Positions 21,850 through 36,300 of a stretch of DNA of 64,000 bases are shown piece by piece. The notes beneath the pieces were generated by a model. It was not told the DNA's origin. It worked only from the letters and a program-made list of their open reading frames with translations, and searched no databases. The DNA comes from Antedon mediterranea (Eukaryota; Echinodermata; Crinoidea; Comatulida; Antedonidae). Numbering within the stretch: the first letter of the stretch is position 1; every line of letters begins with the position of its first letter. Both the position numbers and the translations under genes were made by a program. Location: positions 20,990,101 to 21,054,100 of the forward strand of contig NC_092677.1 in NCBI RefSeq assembly GCF_964355755.1, in the 5' to 3' direction.

Positions 21850-24800
21850 TCTCACAAAACATCAAAGTGTACAGAATAGCTTCAAATCGCATTTGGAGAC
21901 GTTTTAGACCATTTTGTGCATTTCGATGAAACTTGGTTACACAAAAACATCAAAGTGCTTAAAATCACATTTTGAGCATTTCGTTAAAACTTTTCACACA
22001 AAAACATCAAAGTCCACAAAATAGCTTAATATCGTATTTAAAAACGTTTTAGACCATTTTGAGCATTTTCGAAAAAACTTGTTAACATAAAAACACCAAA
22101 GTGCTCAGAATACCTTCAAATCGTGTTTTGAGACGTTTTAGACCGTTTTGTAATTTTCGAAAAAACTTGTTAACATAAAAACACCAAAGTGCTCAGAATA
22201 CCTTCACATCGCATTTTGAGACGTTTTAGACCATTTTGTGATTTTCGAAAAAACTTGTTAACATAAAAACACCAAAGTGCTTAGAAAAGCTTGAAATCGC
22301 ATTTGGAGACGTTTTAGACCATTTTGTGCATTTCGATGAAACTTGGTTAAAGTGCTTAAAATCACATTTTGAGCATTTCGTTAAAACTTTTCACACAAAA
22401 ACATCAAAGAGTAAAAAATAGCTTAATATCGTATTTAAAAACGTTTTAGACCATTTTGAGCATTTCGACAAAATTTTTTCACACAAAACATCAAAGTGTA
22501 CAGAATAGCTTTAAATCGCATTTGGAGACGTTTTAGACCATTTTGTTCATTTCGATGAAACAAAAACACAAAAACATCAAATTGCACAAAATGGCTTAAT
22601 ATGATATGGGAAAACGTTTTAGACCATTTTGAACATTTCGTTAAAAGTTTTCACAAAAAAACATCAAAGTCCACAAAATAGCTTAATATCGTATTTAAAA
22701 ACGTTTTAGACAATTTTGAGCATTTCGAAAAAACTTTTTCACACAAAACATCAAAGTTTACAAAATAGCTTCAAATCGCATTTGGAGACGTTTTAGACCA
22801 TTTTGTGATTTTCGAAAAAACTTGTTAACATAAAAACACCAAAGTGCTCAGAATACCTTCAAATCGCATTTTGAGACGTTTTAGACCATTTTGTGATTTT
22901 CGAAAAAACTTGTTAACATAAAAACACCAAAGTGCTCAGAATACCTTCAAATCGTGTTTTGAGACGTTTTAGACCATTTTGTGATTTTGGAAAAACTTGT
23001 TAACATAAAAACACCAAAGTGCTCAGAATACCTTCAAATCGCATTTGGAGACGTTTTAGACCATTTTGTGATTTTCGAAAAAACTTGTTAACATAAAAAC
23101 ACCAAAGTGCTCAGAAAAGCTTCAAATCGCAATTGGAGACGTTTTAAACCATTTTGTTCATTTCGATGAAACTTGGTTACACAAAAACATCAAATTGCAC
23201 AAAATGGCTTAATATGGTATGGGAAAACGTTTTAGACCATTTTGAACATTTCGAGAAAACTTTTTCACACAAAACTTCAAGGTGTACAGAATAGCTTCAA
23301 ATCGCATTAGAAACCGTTTTAGACCATTTTGAGCATTTCGAAAAAAACTTTTTCACACAAAACATCAAAGTTTACAAAATAGCTTCAAATCGCATTTGGA
23401 GACGTTTTAGACCATTTTGTGATTTTCGAAAAAACTTGTTAACATAAAAACACCAAAGTGCTCAGAATACCTTCAAATCGCATTTTGAGACGTTTTAGAC
23501 CATTTTGTGATTTTCGAAAAAACTTGTTAACATAAAAATACCAAAGTGCTCAGAATACCTTCAAATCGTGTTTTGAGACGTTTTAGACCATTTTGTGATT
23601 TTCGAAAAAACTTGTTAACATAAAAACACCAAAGTGCTCAGAATACCTTCAAATCGCATTTGGAGACGTTTTAGACCATTTTGTGATTTTCGAAAAAACT
23701 TGTTAACATAAAAACACCAAAGTGCTCAGAAAAGCTTCAAATCGCAATTGGAGACGTTTTAAACCATTTTGTTCATTTCGATGAAACTTGGTTACACAAA
23801 AACATCAAAGAGCACAAAAGTATTTAAAAACGTTTTAGACCATTTTGAGCATTCCGACAAAACTTTTTCACACAAAACATCAAAGTGTACAGAATAGCTT
23901 TAAATCGCATTTGGAGACGTTTTAGACCATTTTGTAGTTTTCGAAAAAACTTGTTAACATAAAAACACAAAAGAGCTTCAAATCGCATTTGGAGACGTTT
24001 TAGACCCTTTTGTGCATTTCGATGAAACTTGGTTACACAAAAACATCAAAGTGCTTAAAATCACATTAGAAACCGTTTTAGACCATTTTGAGCATTTCGT
24101 TAAAACTTTTCACACAAAAACATCAAAGTCCACAAAATAGCTTAATATCGTTTTCAAAAACGTTTTAGACCATTTTGAGCATTTCGAAAAAACTTTTTCA
24201 CACAAAACATCAAAGTTTACAAAATAGCTTCAAATCGCATTTGGAGACGTTTTAGACCATTTTGTGATTTTCGAAAAAACTTGTTAACATAAAAACACCA
24301 AAGTGCTCAGAATACCTTCAAATCGCATTTGGAGACGTTTTAGACCATTTTGTGATTTTCGAAAAAACTTGTTAACATAAAAACACCAAAGTGCTTAGAA
24401 AAGCTTCAAATCGCATTTGGAGACGTTTTAGACCATTTTGTGCATTTCGATGAAACTTGGTTACACAAAAACATCAAAGTGCTTAAAATCACATTTTGAG
24501 CATTTCGTTAAAACTTTTCACACAAAAACATCAAAGAGCAAAAAATAGCTTAATATCGTATTTAAAAACGTTTTAGACCATTTTGAGCATTTCGACAAAA
24601 CTTTTTCACACAAAACATCAAAGTGTACAAAATAGCTTCAAATCGCATTTGGAGACGTTTTAGACAATTTTGTGATTTTCGAAAAAACTTGTTTACATAA
24701 AAACACCAAAGTGCTAAGAATAGCTTCCAATCGCATTTGGAGACGTTTTAGACCCTTTTGTGCATTTCGATGAAACTTGGTTACACAAAAACATCAAAGT

Positions 24801-25865
24801 GCTTAAAATCACATTAGAAACCGTTTTAGAACATTTTGAGCATTTCGTTAAAATTTTTCACAGAAAAACATCAAAGAGCAAAAAATAGCTTAATATCGTA
24901 TTTAAAAACGTTTTAGACCATTTTGAGCATTTCGACAAAACTTTTTCACACAAAACAACAAAGTGTACAGAATAGCTTCAAATCGCATTTGGAGACGTTT
25001 TAACCCATTTTGAGCATTTCGATAAAATTTTACACACAAAAACATCAAAGTGCACAAAATAGCTTAATATGGTATTTAAAAACGTTTTAGACCATTTTGA
25101 GCATTTCAACAAAACTTTTTCTCACAAAACATCAAAGTGTACAGAATAGCTTCAAATCGCATTTGGAGACGTTTTAGACCATTTTGTGCATTTCGATGAA
25201 ACTTGGTTACACAAAAACATCAAAGTGCTTAAAATCACATTTTGAGCATTTCGTTAAAACTCTTCACACAAAAACATCAAAGTCCACAAAATAGCTTAAT
25301 ATCGTATTTAAAAACGTTTTAGACCATTTTGAGCATTTCGAAAAAACTTTTCCACACAAAACATCAAAGTTTACAAAATAGCTTCAAATCGCATTTGGAG
25401 ACGTTTTAGACCATTTTGTGATTTTCGAAAAAACTTGTTAACATAAAAACACCAAAGTGCTCAGAATACCTTCAAATCGCATTTGGAGACGTTTTAGACC
25501 CTTTTGTGCATTTCGATGAAACTTGGTTACACAAAAACATCAAAGTGCTTAAAATCACATTAGAAACCGTTTTAGACCATTTTGAGCATTTCGTTAAAAT
25601 TTTTCACAGAAAAACATCAAAGAGCAAAAAATAGCTTAATATCGTATTTAAAAACGTTTTAGACCATTTTGAGCATTTCGACAAAACTTTTTCACACAAA
25701 ACATCAAAGTGTACAGAATAGCTTCAAATCGCATTTGGAGACGTTTTAACCCATTTTGAGCATTTCGATAAAATTTTACACACAAAAACATCAAAGTGCA
25801 CAAAATAGCTTAATATGGTATTTAAAAACGTTTTAGACCATTTTGAGCATTTCAACAAAACTTTT
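21850..25865. repeat. HOR unit, 4016 bp
   Basis: Mark-to-mark interval; the twin is 29336-33351 at the same length. Near 22061 it holds a chimeric monomer (GAGCATTTTCG) that reflects an 86-bp loss relative to the 4101-bp unit at 33352. Confidence 0.82.
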
Positions 25866-28800
25866 TCTCGCAAAACATCAAAGTGTACAGAATAGCTTCA
25901 AATCGCATTTGGAGACGTTTTAGACCATTTTGTGCATTTCGATGAAACTTGGTTACACAAAAACATCAAAGTGCTTAAAATCACATTTTGAGCATTTCGT
26001 TAAAACTTTTCACACAAAAACATCAAAGTCCACAAAATAGCTTAATATCGTATTTAAAAACGTTTTAGACCATTTTGAGCATTTCGAAAAAACTTTTCCA
26101 CACAAAACATCAAAGTTTACAAAATAGCTTCAAATCGCATTTGGAGACGTTTTAGACCATTTTGTGATTTTCGAAAAAACTTGTTAACATAAAAACACCA
26201 AAGTGCTCAGAATACCTTCAAATCGTGTTTTGAGACGTTTTAGACCATTTTGTAATTTTCGAAAAAACTTGTTAACATAAAAACACCAAAGTGCTCAGAA
26301 TACCTTCACATCGCATTTTGAGACGTTTTAGACCATTTTGTGATTTTCGAAAAAACTTGTTAACATAAAAACACCAAAGTGCTTAGAAAAGCTTGAAATC
26401 GCATTTGGAGACGTTTTAGACCATTTTGTGCATTTCGATGAAACTTGGTTAAAGTGCTTAAAATCACATTTTGAGCATTTCGTTAAAACTTTTCACACAA
26501 AAACATCAAAGAGTAAAAAATAGCTTAATATCGTATTTAAAAACGTTTTAGACCATTTTGAGCATTTCGACAAAATTTTTTCACACAAAACATCAAAGTG
26601 TACAGAATAGCTTTAAATCGCATTTGGAGACGTTTTAGACCATTTTGTTCATTTCGATGAAACAAAAACACAAAAACATCAAATTGCACAAAATGGCTTA
26701 ATATGATATGGGAAAACGTTTTAGACCATTTTGAACATTTCGTTAAAAGTTTTCACAAAAAAACATCAAAGTCCACAAAATAGCTTAATATCGTATTTAA
26801 AAACGTTTTAGACCATTTTGAGCATTTCGAAAAAACTTTTTCACACAAAACATCAAAGTTTACAAAATAGCTTCAAATCGCATTTGGAGACGTTTTAGAC
26901 CATTTTGTGATTTTCGAAAAAACTTGTTAACATAAAAACACCAAAGTGCTCAGAATACCTTCAAATCGCATTTTGAGACGTTTTAGACCATTTTGTGATT
27001 TTCGAAAAAACTTGTTAACATAAAAACACCAAAGTGCTCAGAATACCTTCAAATCGTGTTTTGAGACGTTTTAGACCATTTTGTGATTTTGGAAAAACTT
27101 GTTAACATAAAAACACCAAAGTGCTCAGAATACCTTCAAATCGCATTTGGAGACGTTTTAGACCATTTTGTGATTTTCGAAAAAACTTGTTAACATAAAA
27201 ACACCAAAGTGCTCAGAAAAGCTTCAAATCGCAATTGGAGACGTTTTAAACCATTTTGTTCATTTCGATGAAACTTGGTTACACAAAAACATCAAATTGC
27301 ACAAAATGGCTTAATATGGTATGGGAAAACGTTTTAGACCATTTTGAACATTTCGAGAAAACTTTTTCACACAAAACTTCAAAGTGTACAGAATAGCTTC
27401 AAATCGCATTAGAAACCGTTTTAGACCATTTTGAGCATTTCGAAAAAAACTTTTTCACACAAAACATCAAAGTTTACAAAATAGCTTCAAATCGCATTTG
27501 GAGACGTTTTAGACCATTTTGTGATTTTCGAAAAAACTTGTTAACATAAAAACACCAAAGTGCTCTGAATACCTTCAAATCGCATTTTGAGACGTTTTAG
27601 ACCATTTTGTGATTTTCGAAAAAACTTGTTAACATAAAAATACCAAAGTGCTCAGAATACCTTCAAATCGTGTTTTGAGACGTTTAAGACCATTTTGTGA
27701 TTTTCGAAAAAACTTGTTAACATAAAAACACCAAAGTGCTCAGAATACCTTCAAATCGCATTTGGAGACGTTTTAGACCATTTTGTGATTTTCGAAAAAA
27801 CTTGTTAACATAAAAACACCAAAGTGCTCAGAAAAGCTTCAAATCGCATTTGGAGACGTTTTAAACCATTTTGTTCATTTCGATGAAACTTGGTTACACA
27901 AAAACATCAAAGAGCACAAAAGTATTTAAAAACGTTTTAGACCATTTTGAGCATACCGACAAAACTTTTTCACACAAAACATCAAAGTGTACAGAATAGC
28001 TTTAAATCGCATTTGGAGACGTTTTAGACCATTTTGTAGTTTTCGAAAAAACTTGTTAACATAAAAACACAAAAGAGCTTCAAATCGCATTTGGAGACGT
28101 TTTAGACCCTTTTGTGCATTTCGATGAAACTTGGTTACACAAAAACATCAAAGTGCTTAAAATCACATTAGAAACCGTTTTAGACCATTTTGAGCATTTC
28201 GTTAAAACTTTTCACACAAAAACATCAAAGTCCACAAAATAGCTTAATATCGTATTCAAAAACGTTTTAGACCATTTTGAGCATTTCGAAAAAACTTTTT
28301 CACACAAAACATCAAAGTTTACAAAATAGCTTCAAATCGCATTTGGAGACGTTTTAGACCATTTTGTGATTTTCGAAAAAACTTGTTAACATAAAAACAC
28401 CAAAGTGCTCAGAATACCTTCAAATCGCATTTTGAGACGTTTTAGACCATTTTGTGATTTTCAAAAAAACAACATAAAAACACCAAAGTGCTCAGAATAC
28501 CTTCAAATCGCATTTGGAGACGTTTTAGACCATTTTGTGATTTTGGAAAAAACTTGTTAACATAAAAACACCAAAGTGCTCAGAATACCTTCAAATCGTA
28601 TTTTGAGACGTTTTAGACAATTTTGTGATTTTCGAAAAAACTTGTTAACATAAAAACACCAAAGTGCTTAGAAAAGCTTCAAATCGCATTTGGAGACGTT
28701 TTAGACCATTTTGTGCATTTCGATGAAACTTGGTTACACAAAAACATCAAAGTGTACAGAATAGCTTCAAATCGCATTAGAAACCGTTTTAGACCATTTT

Positions 28801-29335
28801 GAGCATTTCGAAAAAACTTTTTCACACAAAACATCAAAGTGTACAAAATAGCTTCAAATCGCATTTGGAGACGTTTTAGACAATTTTGTGATTTTCGAAA
28901 AAACTTGTTTACATAAAAACACCAAAGTGCTCAGAATAGCTTCCAATCGCATTTGGAGACGTTTTAGACCCTTTTGTGCATTTCGATGAAACTTGGTTAC
29001 ACAAAAACATCAAAGTGCTTAAAATCACAGTAGAAACGGTTTTAGACCATTTTGAGCATTTCGTTAAAATTTTTCACAGAAAAACATCAAAGAGCAAAAA
29101 ATAGCTTAATATCGTATTTAAAAACGTTTTAGACCATTTTGAGCATTTCGACAAAACTTTTTCACACAAAACATCAAAGTATACAGATAAGCTTCAAATC
29201 GCATTTGGAGACGTTTTAAACCATTTTGAGCATTTCGATAAAATTTTACACACAAAAACATCAAAGTGCACAAAATAGCTTAATATGGTATTTAAAAACG
29301 TTTTAGACCATTTTGAGCATTTCAACAAAACTTTT
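25866..29335. repeat. HOR unit, 3470 bp, uninterrupted
   Basis: Twin of the unit split by the transposon. It shares the private variants GTTTAAGACC (27682), CATACCGAC (27952) and TTTTCAAAAAAACAACAT (about 28460) with 15005-17730. Confidence 0.85.
28585..28591. other. Empty insertion site matching the transposon target
   Basis: Single ATACCTT in the next super-repeat copy. Sequence before it (GATTTTGGAAAAAACTTG through GCTCAGA) equals that left of 17724, and sequence after it (CAAATCGTATTTTGAGACG) equals that right of 21105. It therefore represents the pre-insertion state of the locus. Confidence 0.92.
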
Positions 29336-32300
29336 TCTCACAAAACATCAAAGTGTACAGAATAGCTTCAAATCGCATTTGGAGACGTTTTAGACCATTT
29401 TGTGCATTTCGATGAAACTTGGTTACACAAAAACATCAAAGTGCTTAAAATCACATTTTGAGCATTTCGTTAAAACTTTTCACACAAAAACATCAAAGTC
29501 CACAAAATAGCTTAATATCGTATTTAAAAACGTTTTAGACCATTTTGAGCATTTTCGAAAAAACTTGTTAACATAAAAACACCAAAGTGCTCAGAATACC
29601 TTCAAATCGTGTTTTGAGACGTTTTAGACCGTTTTGTAATTTTCGAAAAAACTTGTTAACATAAAAACACCAAAGTGCTCAGAATACCTTCACATCGCAT
29701 TTTGAGACGTTTTAGACCATTTTGTGATTTTCGAAAAAACTTGTTAACATAAAAACACCAAAGTGCTTAGAAAAGCTTGAAATCGCATTTGGAGACGTTT
29801 TAGACCATTTTGTGCATTTCGATGAAACTTGGTTAAAGTGCTTAAAATCACATTTTGAGCATTTCGTTAAAACTTTTCACACAAAAACATCAAAGAGTAA
29901 AAAATAGCTTAATATCGTATTTAAAAACGTTTTAGACCATTTTGAGCATTTCGACAAAATTTTTTCACACAAAACATCAAAGTGTACAGAATAGCTTTAA
30001 ATCGCATTTGGAGACGTTTTAGACCATTTTGTTCATTTCGATGAAACAAAAACACAAAAACATCAAATTGCACAAAATGGCTTAATATGATATGGGAAAA
30101 CGTTTTAGACCATTTTGAACATTTCGTTAAAAGTTTTCACAAAAAAACATCAAAGTCCACAAAATAGCTTAATATCGTATTTAAAAACGTTTTAGACAAT
30201 TTTGAGCATTTCGAAAAAACTTTTTCACACAAAACATCAAAGTTTACAAAATAGCTTCAAATCGCATTTGGAGACGTTTTAGACCATTTTGTGATTTTCG
30301 AAAAAACTTGTTAACATAAAAACACCAAAGTGCTCAGAATACCTTCAAATCGCATTTTGAGACGTTTTAGACCATTTTGTGATTTTCGAAAAAACTTGTT
30401 AACATAAAAACACCAAAGTGCTCAGAATACCTTCAAATCGTGTTTTGAGACGTTTTAGACCATTTTGTGATTTTGGAAAAACTTGTTAACATAAAAACAC
30501 CAAAGTGCTCAGAATACCTTCAAATCGCATTTGGAGACGTTTTAGACCATTTTGTGATTTTCGAAAAAACTTGTTAACATAAAAACACCAAAGTGCTCAG
30601 AAAAGCTTCAAATCGCAATTGGAGACGTTTTAAACCATTTTGTTCATTTCGATGAAACTTGGTTACACAAAAACATCAAATTGCACAAAATGGCTTAATA
30701 TGGTATGGGAAAACGTTTTAGACCATTTTGAACATTTCGAGAAAACTTTTTCACACAAAACTTCAAGGTGTACAGAATAGCTTCAAATCGCATTAGAAAC
30801 CGTTTTAGACCATTTTGAGCATTTCGAAAAAAACTTTTTCACACAAAACATCAAAGTTTACAAAATAGCTTCAAATCGCATTTGGAGACGTTTTAGACCA
30901 TTTTGTGATTTTCGAAAAAACTTGTTAACATAAAAACACCAAAGTGCTCAGAATACCTTCAAATCGCATTTTGAGACGTTTTAGACCATTTTGTGATTTT
31001 CGAAAAAACTTGTTAACATAAAAATACCAAAGTGCTCAGAATACCTTCAAATCGTGTTTTGAGACGTTTTAGACCATTTTGTGATTTTCGAAAAAACTTG
31101 TTAACATAAAAACACCAAAGTGCTCAGAATACCTTCAAATCGCATTTGGAGACGTTTTAGACCATTTTGTGATTTTCGAAAAAACTTGTTAACATAAAAA
31201 CACCAAAGTGCTCAGAAAAGCTTCAAATCGCAATTGGAGACGTTTTAAACCATTTTGTTCATTTCGATGAAACTTGGTTACACAAAAACATCAAAGAGCA
31301 CAAAAGTATTTAAAAACGTTTTAGACCATTTTGAGCATTCCGACAAAACTTTTTCACACAAAACATCAAAGTGTACAGAATAGCTTTAAATCGCATTTGG
31401 AGACGTTTTAGACCATTTTGTAGTTTTCGAAAAAACTTGTTAACATAAAAACACAAAAGAGCTTCAAATCGCATTTGGAGACGTTTTAGACCCTTTTGTG
31501 CATTTCGATGAAACTTGGTTACACAAAAACATCAAAGTGCTTAAAATCACATTAGAAACCGTTTTAGACCATTTTGAGCATTTCGTTAAAACTTTTCACA
31601 CAAAAACATCAAAGTCCACAAAATAGCTTAATATCGTTTTCAAAAACGTTTTAGACCATTTTGAGCATTTCGAAAAAACTTTTTCACACAAAACATCAAA
31701 GTTTACAAAATAGCTTCAAATCGCATTTGGAGACGTTTTAGACCATTTTGTGATTTTCGAAAAAACTTGTTAACATAAAAACACCAAAGTGCTCAGAATA
31801 CCTTCAAATCGCATTTGGAGACGTTTTAGACCATTTTGTGATTTTCGAAAAAACTTGTTAACATAAAAACACCAAAGTGCTTAGAAAAGCTTCAAATCGC
31901 ATTTGGAGACGTTTTAGACCATTTTGTGCATTTCGATGAAACTTGGTTACACAAAAACATCAAAGTGCTTAAAATCACATTTTGAGCATTTCGTTAAAAC
32001 TTTTCACACAAAAACATCAAAGAGCAAAAAATAGCTTAATATCGTATTTAAAAACGTTTTAGACCATTTTGAGCATTTCGACAAAACTTTTTCACACAAA
32101 ACATCAAAGTGTACAAAATAGCTTCAAATCGCATTTGGAGACGTTTTAGACAATTTTGTGATTTTCGAAAAAACTTGTTTACATAAAAACACCAAAGTGC
32201 TAAGAATAGCTTCCAATCGCATTTGGAGACGTTTTAGACCCTTTTGTGCATTTCGATGAAACTTGGTTACACAAAAACATCAAAGTGCTTAAAATCACAT

Positions 32301-33351
32301 TAGAAACCGTTTTAGAACATTTTGAGCATTTCGTTAAAATTTTTCACAGAAAAACATCAAAGAGCAAAAAATAGCTTAATATCGTATTTAAAAACGTTTT
32401 AGACCATTTTGAGCATTTCGACAAAACTTTTTCACACAAAACAACAAAGTGTACAGAATAGCTTCAAATCGCATTTGGAGACGTTTTAACCCATTTTGAG
32501 CATTTCGATAAAATTTTACACACAAAAACATCAAAGTGCACAAAATAGCTTAATATGGTATTTAAAAACGTTTTAGACCATTTTGAGCATTTCAACAAAA
32601 CTTTTTCTCACAAAACATCAAAGTGTACAGAATAGCTTCAAATCGCATTTGGAGACGTTTTAGACCATTTTGTGCATTTCGATGAAACTTGGTTACACAA
32701 AAACATCAAAGTGCTTAAAATCACATTTTGAGCATTTCGTTAAAACTCTTCACACAAAAACATCAAAGTCCACAAAATAGCTTAATATCGTATTTAAAAA
32801 CGTTTTAGACCATTTTGAGCATTTCGAAAAAACTTTTCCACACAAAACATCAAAGTTTACAAAATAGCTTCAAATCGCATTTGGAGACGTTTTAGACCAT
32901 TTTGTGATTTTCGAAAAAACTTGTTAACATAAAAACACCAAAGTGCTCAGAATACCTTCAAATCGCATTTGGAGACGTTTTAGACCTTTTTGTGCATTTC
33001 GATGAAACTTGGTTACACAAAAACATCAAAGTGCTTAAAATCACATTAGAAACCGTTTTAGACCATTTTGAGCATTTCGTTAAAATTTTTCACAGAAAAA
33101 CATCAAAGAGCAAAAAATAGCTTAATATCGTATTTAAAAACGTTTTAGACCATTTTGAGCATTTCGACAAAACTTTTTCACACAAAACATCAAAGTGTAC
33201 AGAATAGCTTCAAATCGCATTTGGAGACGTTTTAACCCATTTTGAGCATTTCGATAAAATTTTACACACAAAAACATCAAAGTGCACAAAATAGCTTAAT
33301 ATGGTATTTAAAAACGTTTTAGACCATTTTGAGCATTTCAACAAAACTTTT
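29336..33351. repeat. HOR unit, 4016 bp
   Basis: Second copy of the 4016-bp unit; carries the chimeric GAGCATTTTCG monomer at 29547, exactly 7486 bp after 22061. Confidence 0.82.
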
Positions 33352-36300
33352 TCTCGCAAAACATCAAAGTGTACAGAATAGCTTCAAATCGCATTTGGAG
33401 ACGTTTTAGACCATTTTGTGCATTTCGATGAAACTTGGTTACACAAAAACATCAAAGTGCTTAAAATCACATTTTGAGCATTTCGTTAAAACTTTTCACA
33501 CAAAAACATCAAAGTCCACAAAATAGCTTAATATCGTATTTAAAAACGTTTTAGACCATTTTGAGCATTTCGAAAAAACTTTTCCACACAAAACATCAAA
33601 GTTTACAAAATAGCTTCAAATCGCATTTGGAGACGTTTTAGACCATTTTGTGATTTTCGAAAAAACTTGTTAACATAAAAACACCAAAGTGCTCAGAATA
33701 CCTTCAAATCGTGTTTTGAGACGTTTTAGACCATTTTGTAATTTTCGAAAAAACTTGTTAACATAAAAACACCAAAGTGCTCAGAATACCTTCACATCGC
33801 ATTTTGAGACGTTTTAGACCATTTTGTGATTTTCGAAAAAACTTGTTAACATAAAAACACCAAAGTGCTTAGAAAAGCTTGAAATCGCATTTGGAGACGT
33901 TTTAGACCATTTTGTGCATTTCGATGAAACTTGGTTAAAGTGCTTAAAATCACATTTTGAGCATTTCGTTAAAACTTTTCACACAAAAACATCAAAGAGT
34001 AAAAAATAGCTTAATATCGTATTTAAAAACGTTTTAGACCATTTTGAGCATTTCGACAAAATTTTTTCACACAAAACATCAAAGTGTACAGAATAGCTTT
34101 AAATCGCATTTGGAGACGTTTTAGACCATTTTGTTCATTTCGATGAAACAAAAACACAAAAACATCAAATTGCACAAAATGGCTTAATATGATATGGGAA
34201 AACGTTTTAGACCATTTTGAACATTTCGTTAAAAGTTTTCACAAAAAAACATCAAAGTCCACAAAATAGCTTAATATCGTATTTAAAAACGTTTTAGACC
34301 ATTTTGAGCATTTCGAAAAAACTTTTTCACACAAAACATCAAAGTTTACAAAATAGCTTCAAATCGCATTTGGAGACGTTTTAGACCATTTTGTGATTTT
34401 CGAAAAAACTTGTTAACATAAAAACACCAAAGTGCTCAGAATACCTTCAAATCGCATTTTGAGACGTTTTAGACCATTTTGTGATTTTCGAAAAAACTTG
34501 TTAACATAAAAACACCAAAGTGCTCAGAATACCTTCAAATCGTGTTTTGAGACGTTTTAGACCATTTTGTGATTTTGGAAAAACTTGTTAACATAAAAAC
34601 ACCAAAGTGCTCAGAATACCTTCAAATCGCATTTGGAGACGTTTTAGACCATTTTGTGATTTTCGGAAAAACTTGTTAACATAAAAACACCAAAGTGCTC
34701 AGAAAAGCTTCAAATCGCAATTGGAGACGTTTTAAACCATTTTTTTCATTTCGATGAAACTTGGTTACACAAAAACATCAAATTGCACAAAATGGCTTAA
34801 TATGGTATGGGAAAACGTTTTAGACCATTTTGAACATTTCGAGAAAACTTTTTCACACAAAACTTCAAAGTGTACAGAATAGCTTCAAATCGCATTAGAA
34901 ACCGTTTTAGACCATTTTGAGCATTTCGAAAAAACTTTTTCACACAAAACATCAAAGTTTACAAAATAGCTTCAAATCGCATTTGGAGACGTTTTAGACC
35001 ATTTTGTGATTTTCGAAAAAACTTGTTAACATAAAAACACCAAAGTGCTCAGAATACCTTCAAATCGCATTTTGAGACGTTTTAGACCATTTTGTGATTT
35101 TCGAAAAAACTTGTTAACATAAAAATACCAAAGTGCTCAGAATACCTTCAAATCGTGTTTTGAGACGTTTTAGACCATTTTGTGATTTTCGAAAAAACTT
35201 GTTAACATAAAAACACCAAAGTGCTCAGAATACCTTCAAATCGCATTTGGAGACGTTTTAGACCATTTTGTGATTTTCGAAAAAACTTGTTAACATAAAA
35301 ACACCAAAGTGCTCAGAAAAGCTTCAAATCGCAATTGGAGACGTTTTAAACCATTTTGTTCATTTCGATGAAACTTGGTTACACAAAAACATCAAAGAGC
35401 ACAAAAGTATTTAAAAACGTTTTAGACCATTTTGAGCATTCCGACAAAACTTTTTCACACAAAACATCAAAGTGTACAGAATAGCTTTAAATCGCATTTG
35501 GAGACGTTTTAGACCATTTTGTAGTTTTCGAAAAAACTTGTTAACATAAAAACACAAAAGAGCTTCAAATCGCATTTGGAGACGTTTTAGACCCTTTTGT
35601 GCATTTCGATGAAACTTGGTTACACAAAAACATCAAAGTGCTTAAAATCACATTAGAAACCGTTTTAGACCATTTTGAGCATTTCGTTAAAACTTTTCAC
35701 ACAAAAACATCAAAGTCCACAAAATAGCTTAATATCGTTTTCAAAAACGTTTTAGACCATTTTGAGCATTTCGAAAAAACTTTTTCACACAAAACATCAA
35801 AGTTTACAAAATAGCTTCAAATCGCATTTGGAGACGTTTTAGACCATTTTGTGATTTTCGAAAAAACTTGTTAACATAAAAACACCAAAGTGCTCAGAAT
35901 ACCTTCAAATCGCATTTGGAGACGTTTTAGACCATTTTGTGATTTTCGAAAAAACTTGTTAACATAAAAACACCAAAGTGCTTAGAAAAGCTTCAAATCG
36001 CATTTGGAGACGTTTTAGACCATTTTGTGCATTTCGATGAAACTTGGTTACACAAAAACATCAAAGTGCTTAAAATCACATTTTGAGCATTTCGTTAAAA
36101 CTTTTCACACAAAAACATCAAAGAGCAAAAAATAGCTTAATATCGTATTTAAAAACGTTTTAGACCATTTTGAGCATTTCGACAAAACTTTTTCACACAA
36201 AACATCAAAGTGTACAAAATAGCTTCAAATCGCATTTGGAGACGTTTTAGACAATTTTGTGATTTTCGAAAAAACTTGTTTACATAAAAACACCAAAGTG

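Larger units (their letters stand above)
13470..35900. repeat. 7486-bp super-repeat, about 2.5 copies in tandem
   Basis: After removing the foldback insertion and one target copy (3375 bp), variants recur at 7486 bp. Examples: the TTTTTCTC marks 14259, 25120, 32606 and 15005, 25866, 33352 and 21850, 29336; the rare GTTTAAGACC 16821/27682; CATACCGAC 17091/27952; TTCAAGGTGTACAG (its GGTG at 23281/30767); AAACTCTTCACAC (TCTTC at 14400, 25261, 32747). Agreement starts near 13.47/24.33 kb and fails near 28.2-28.4/35.7-35.9 kb. Copies differ by few changes: T21721 against G29207, and one A lost from the poly-A near 34.93 kb. Each super-repeat is a 3470-bp plus a 4016-bp unit. Confidence 0.9.
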
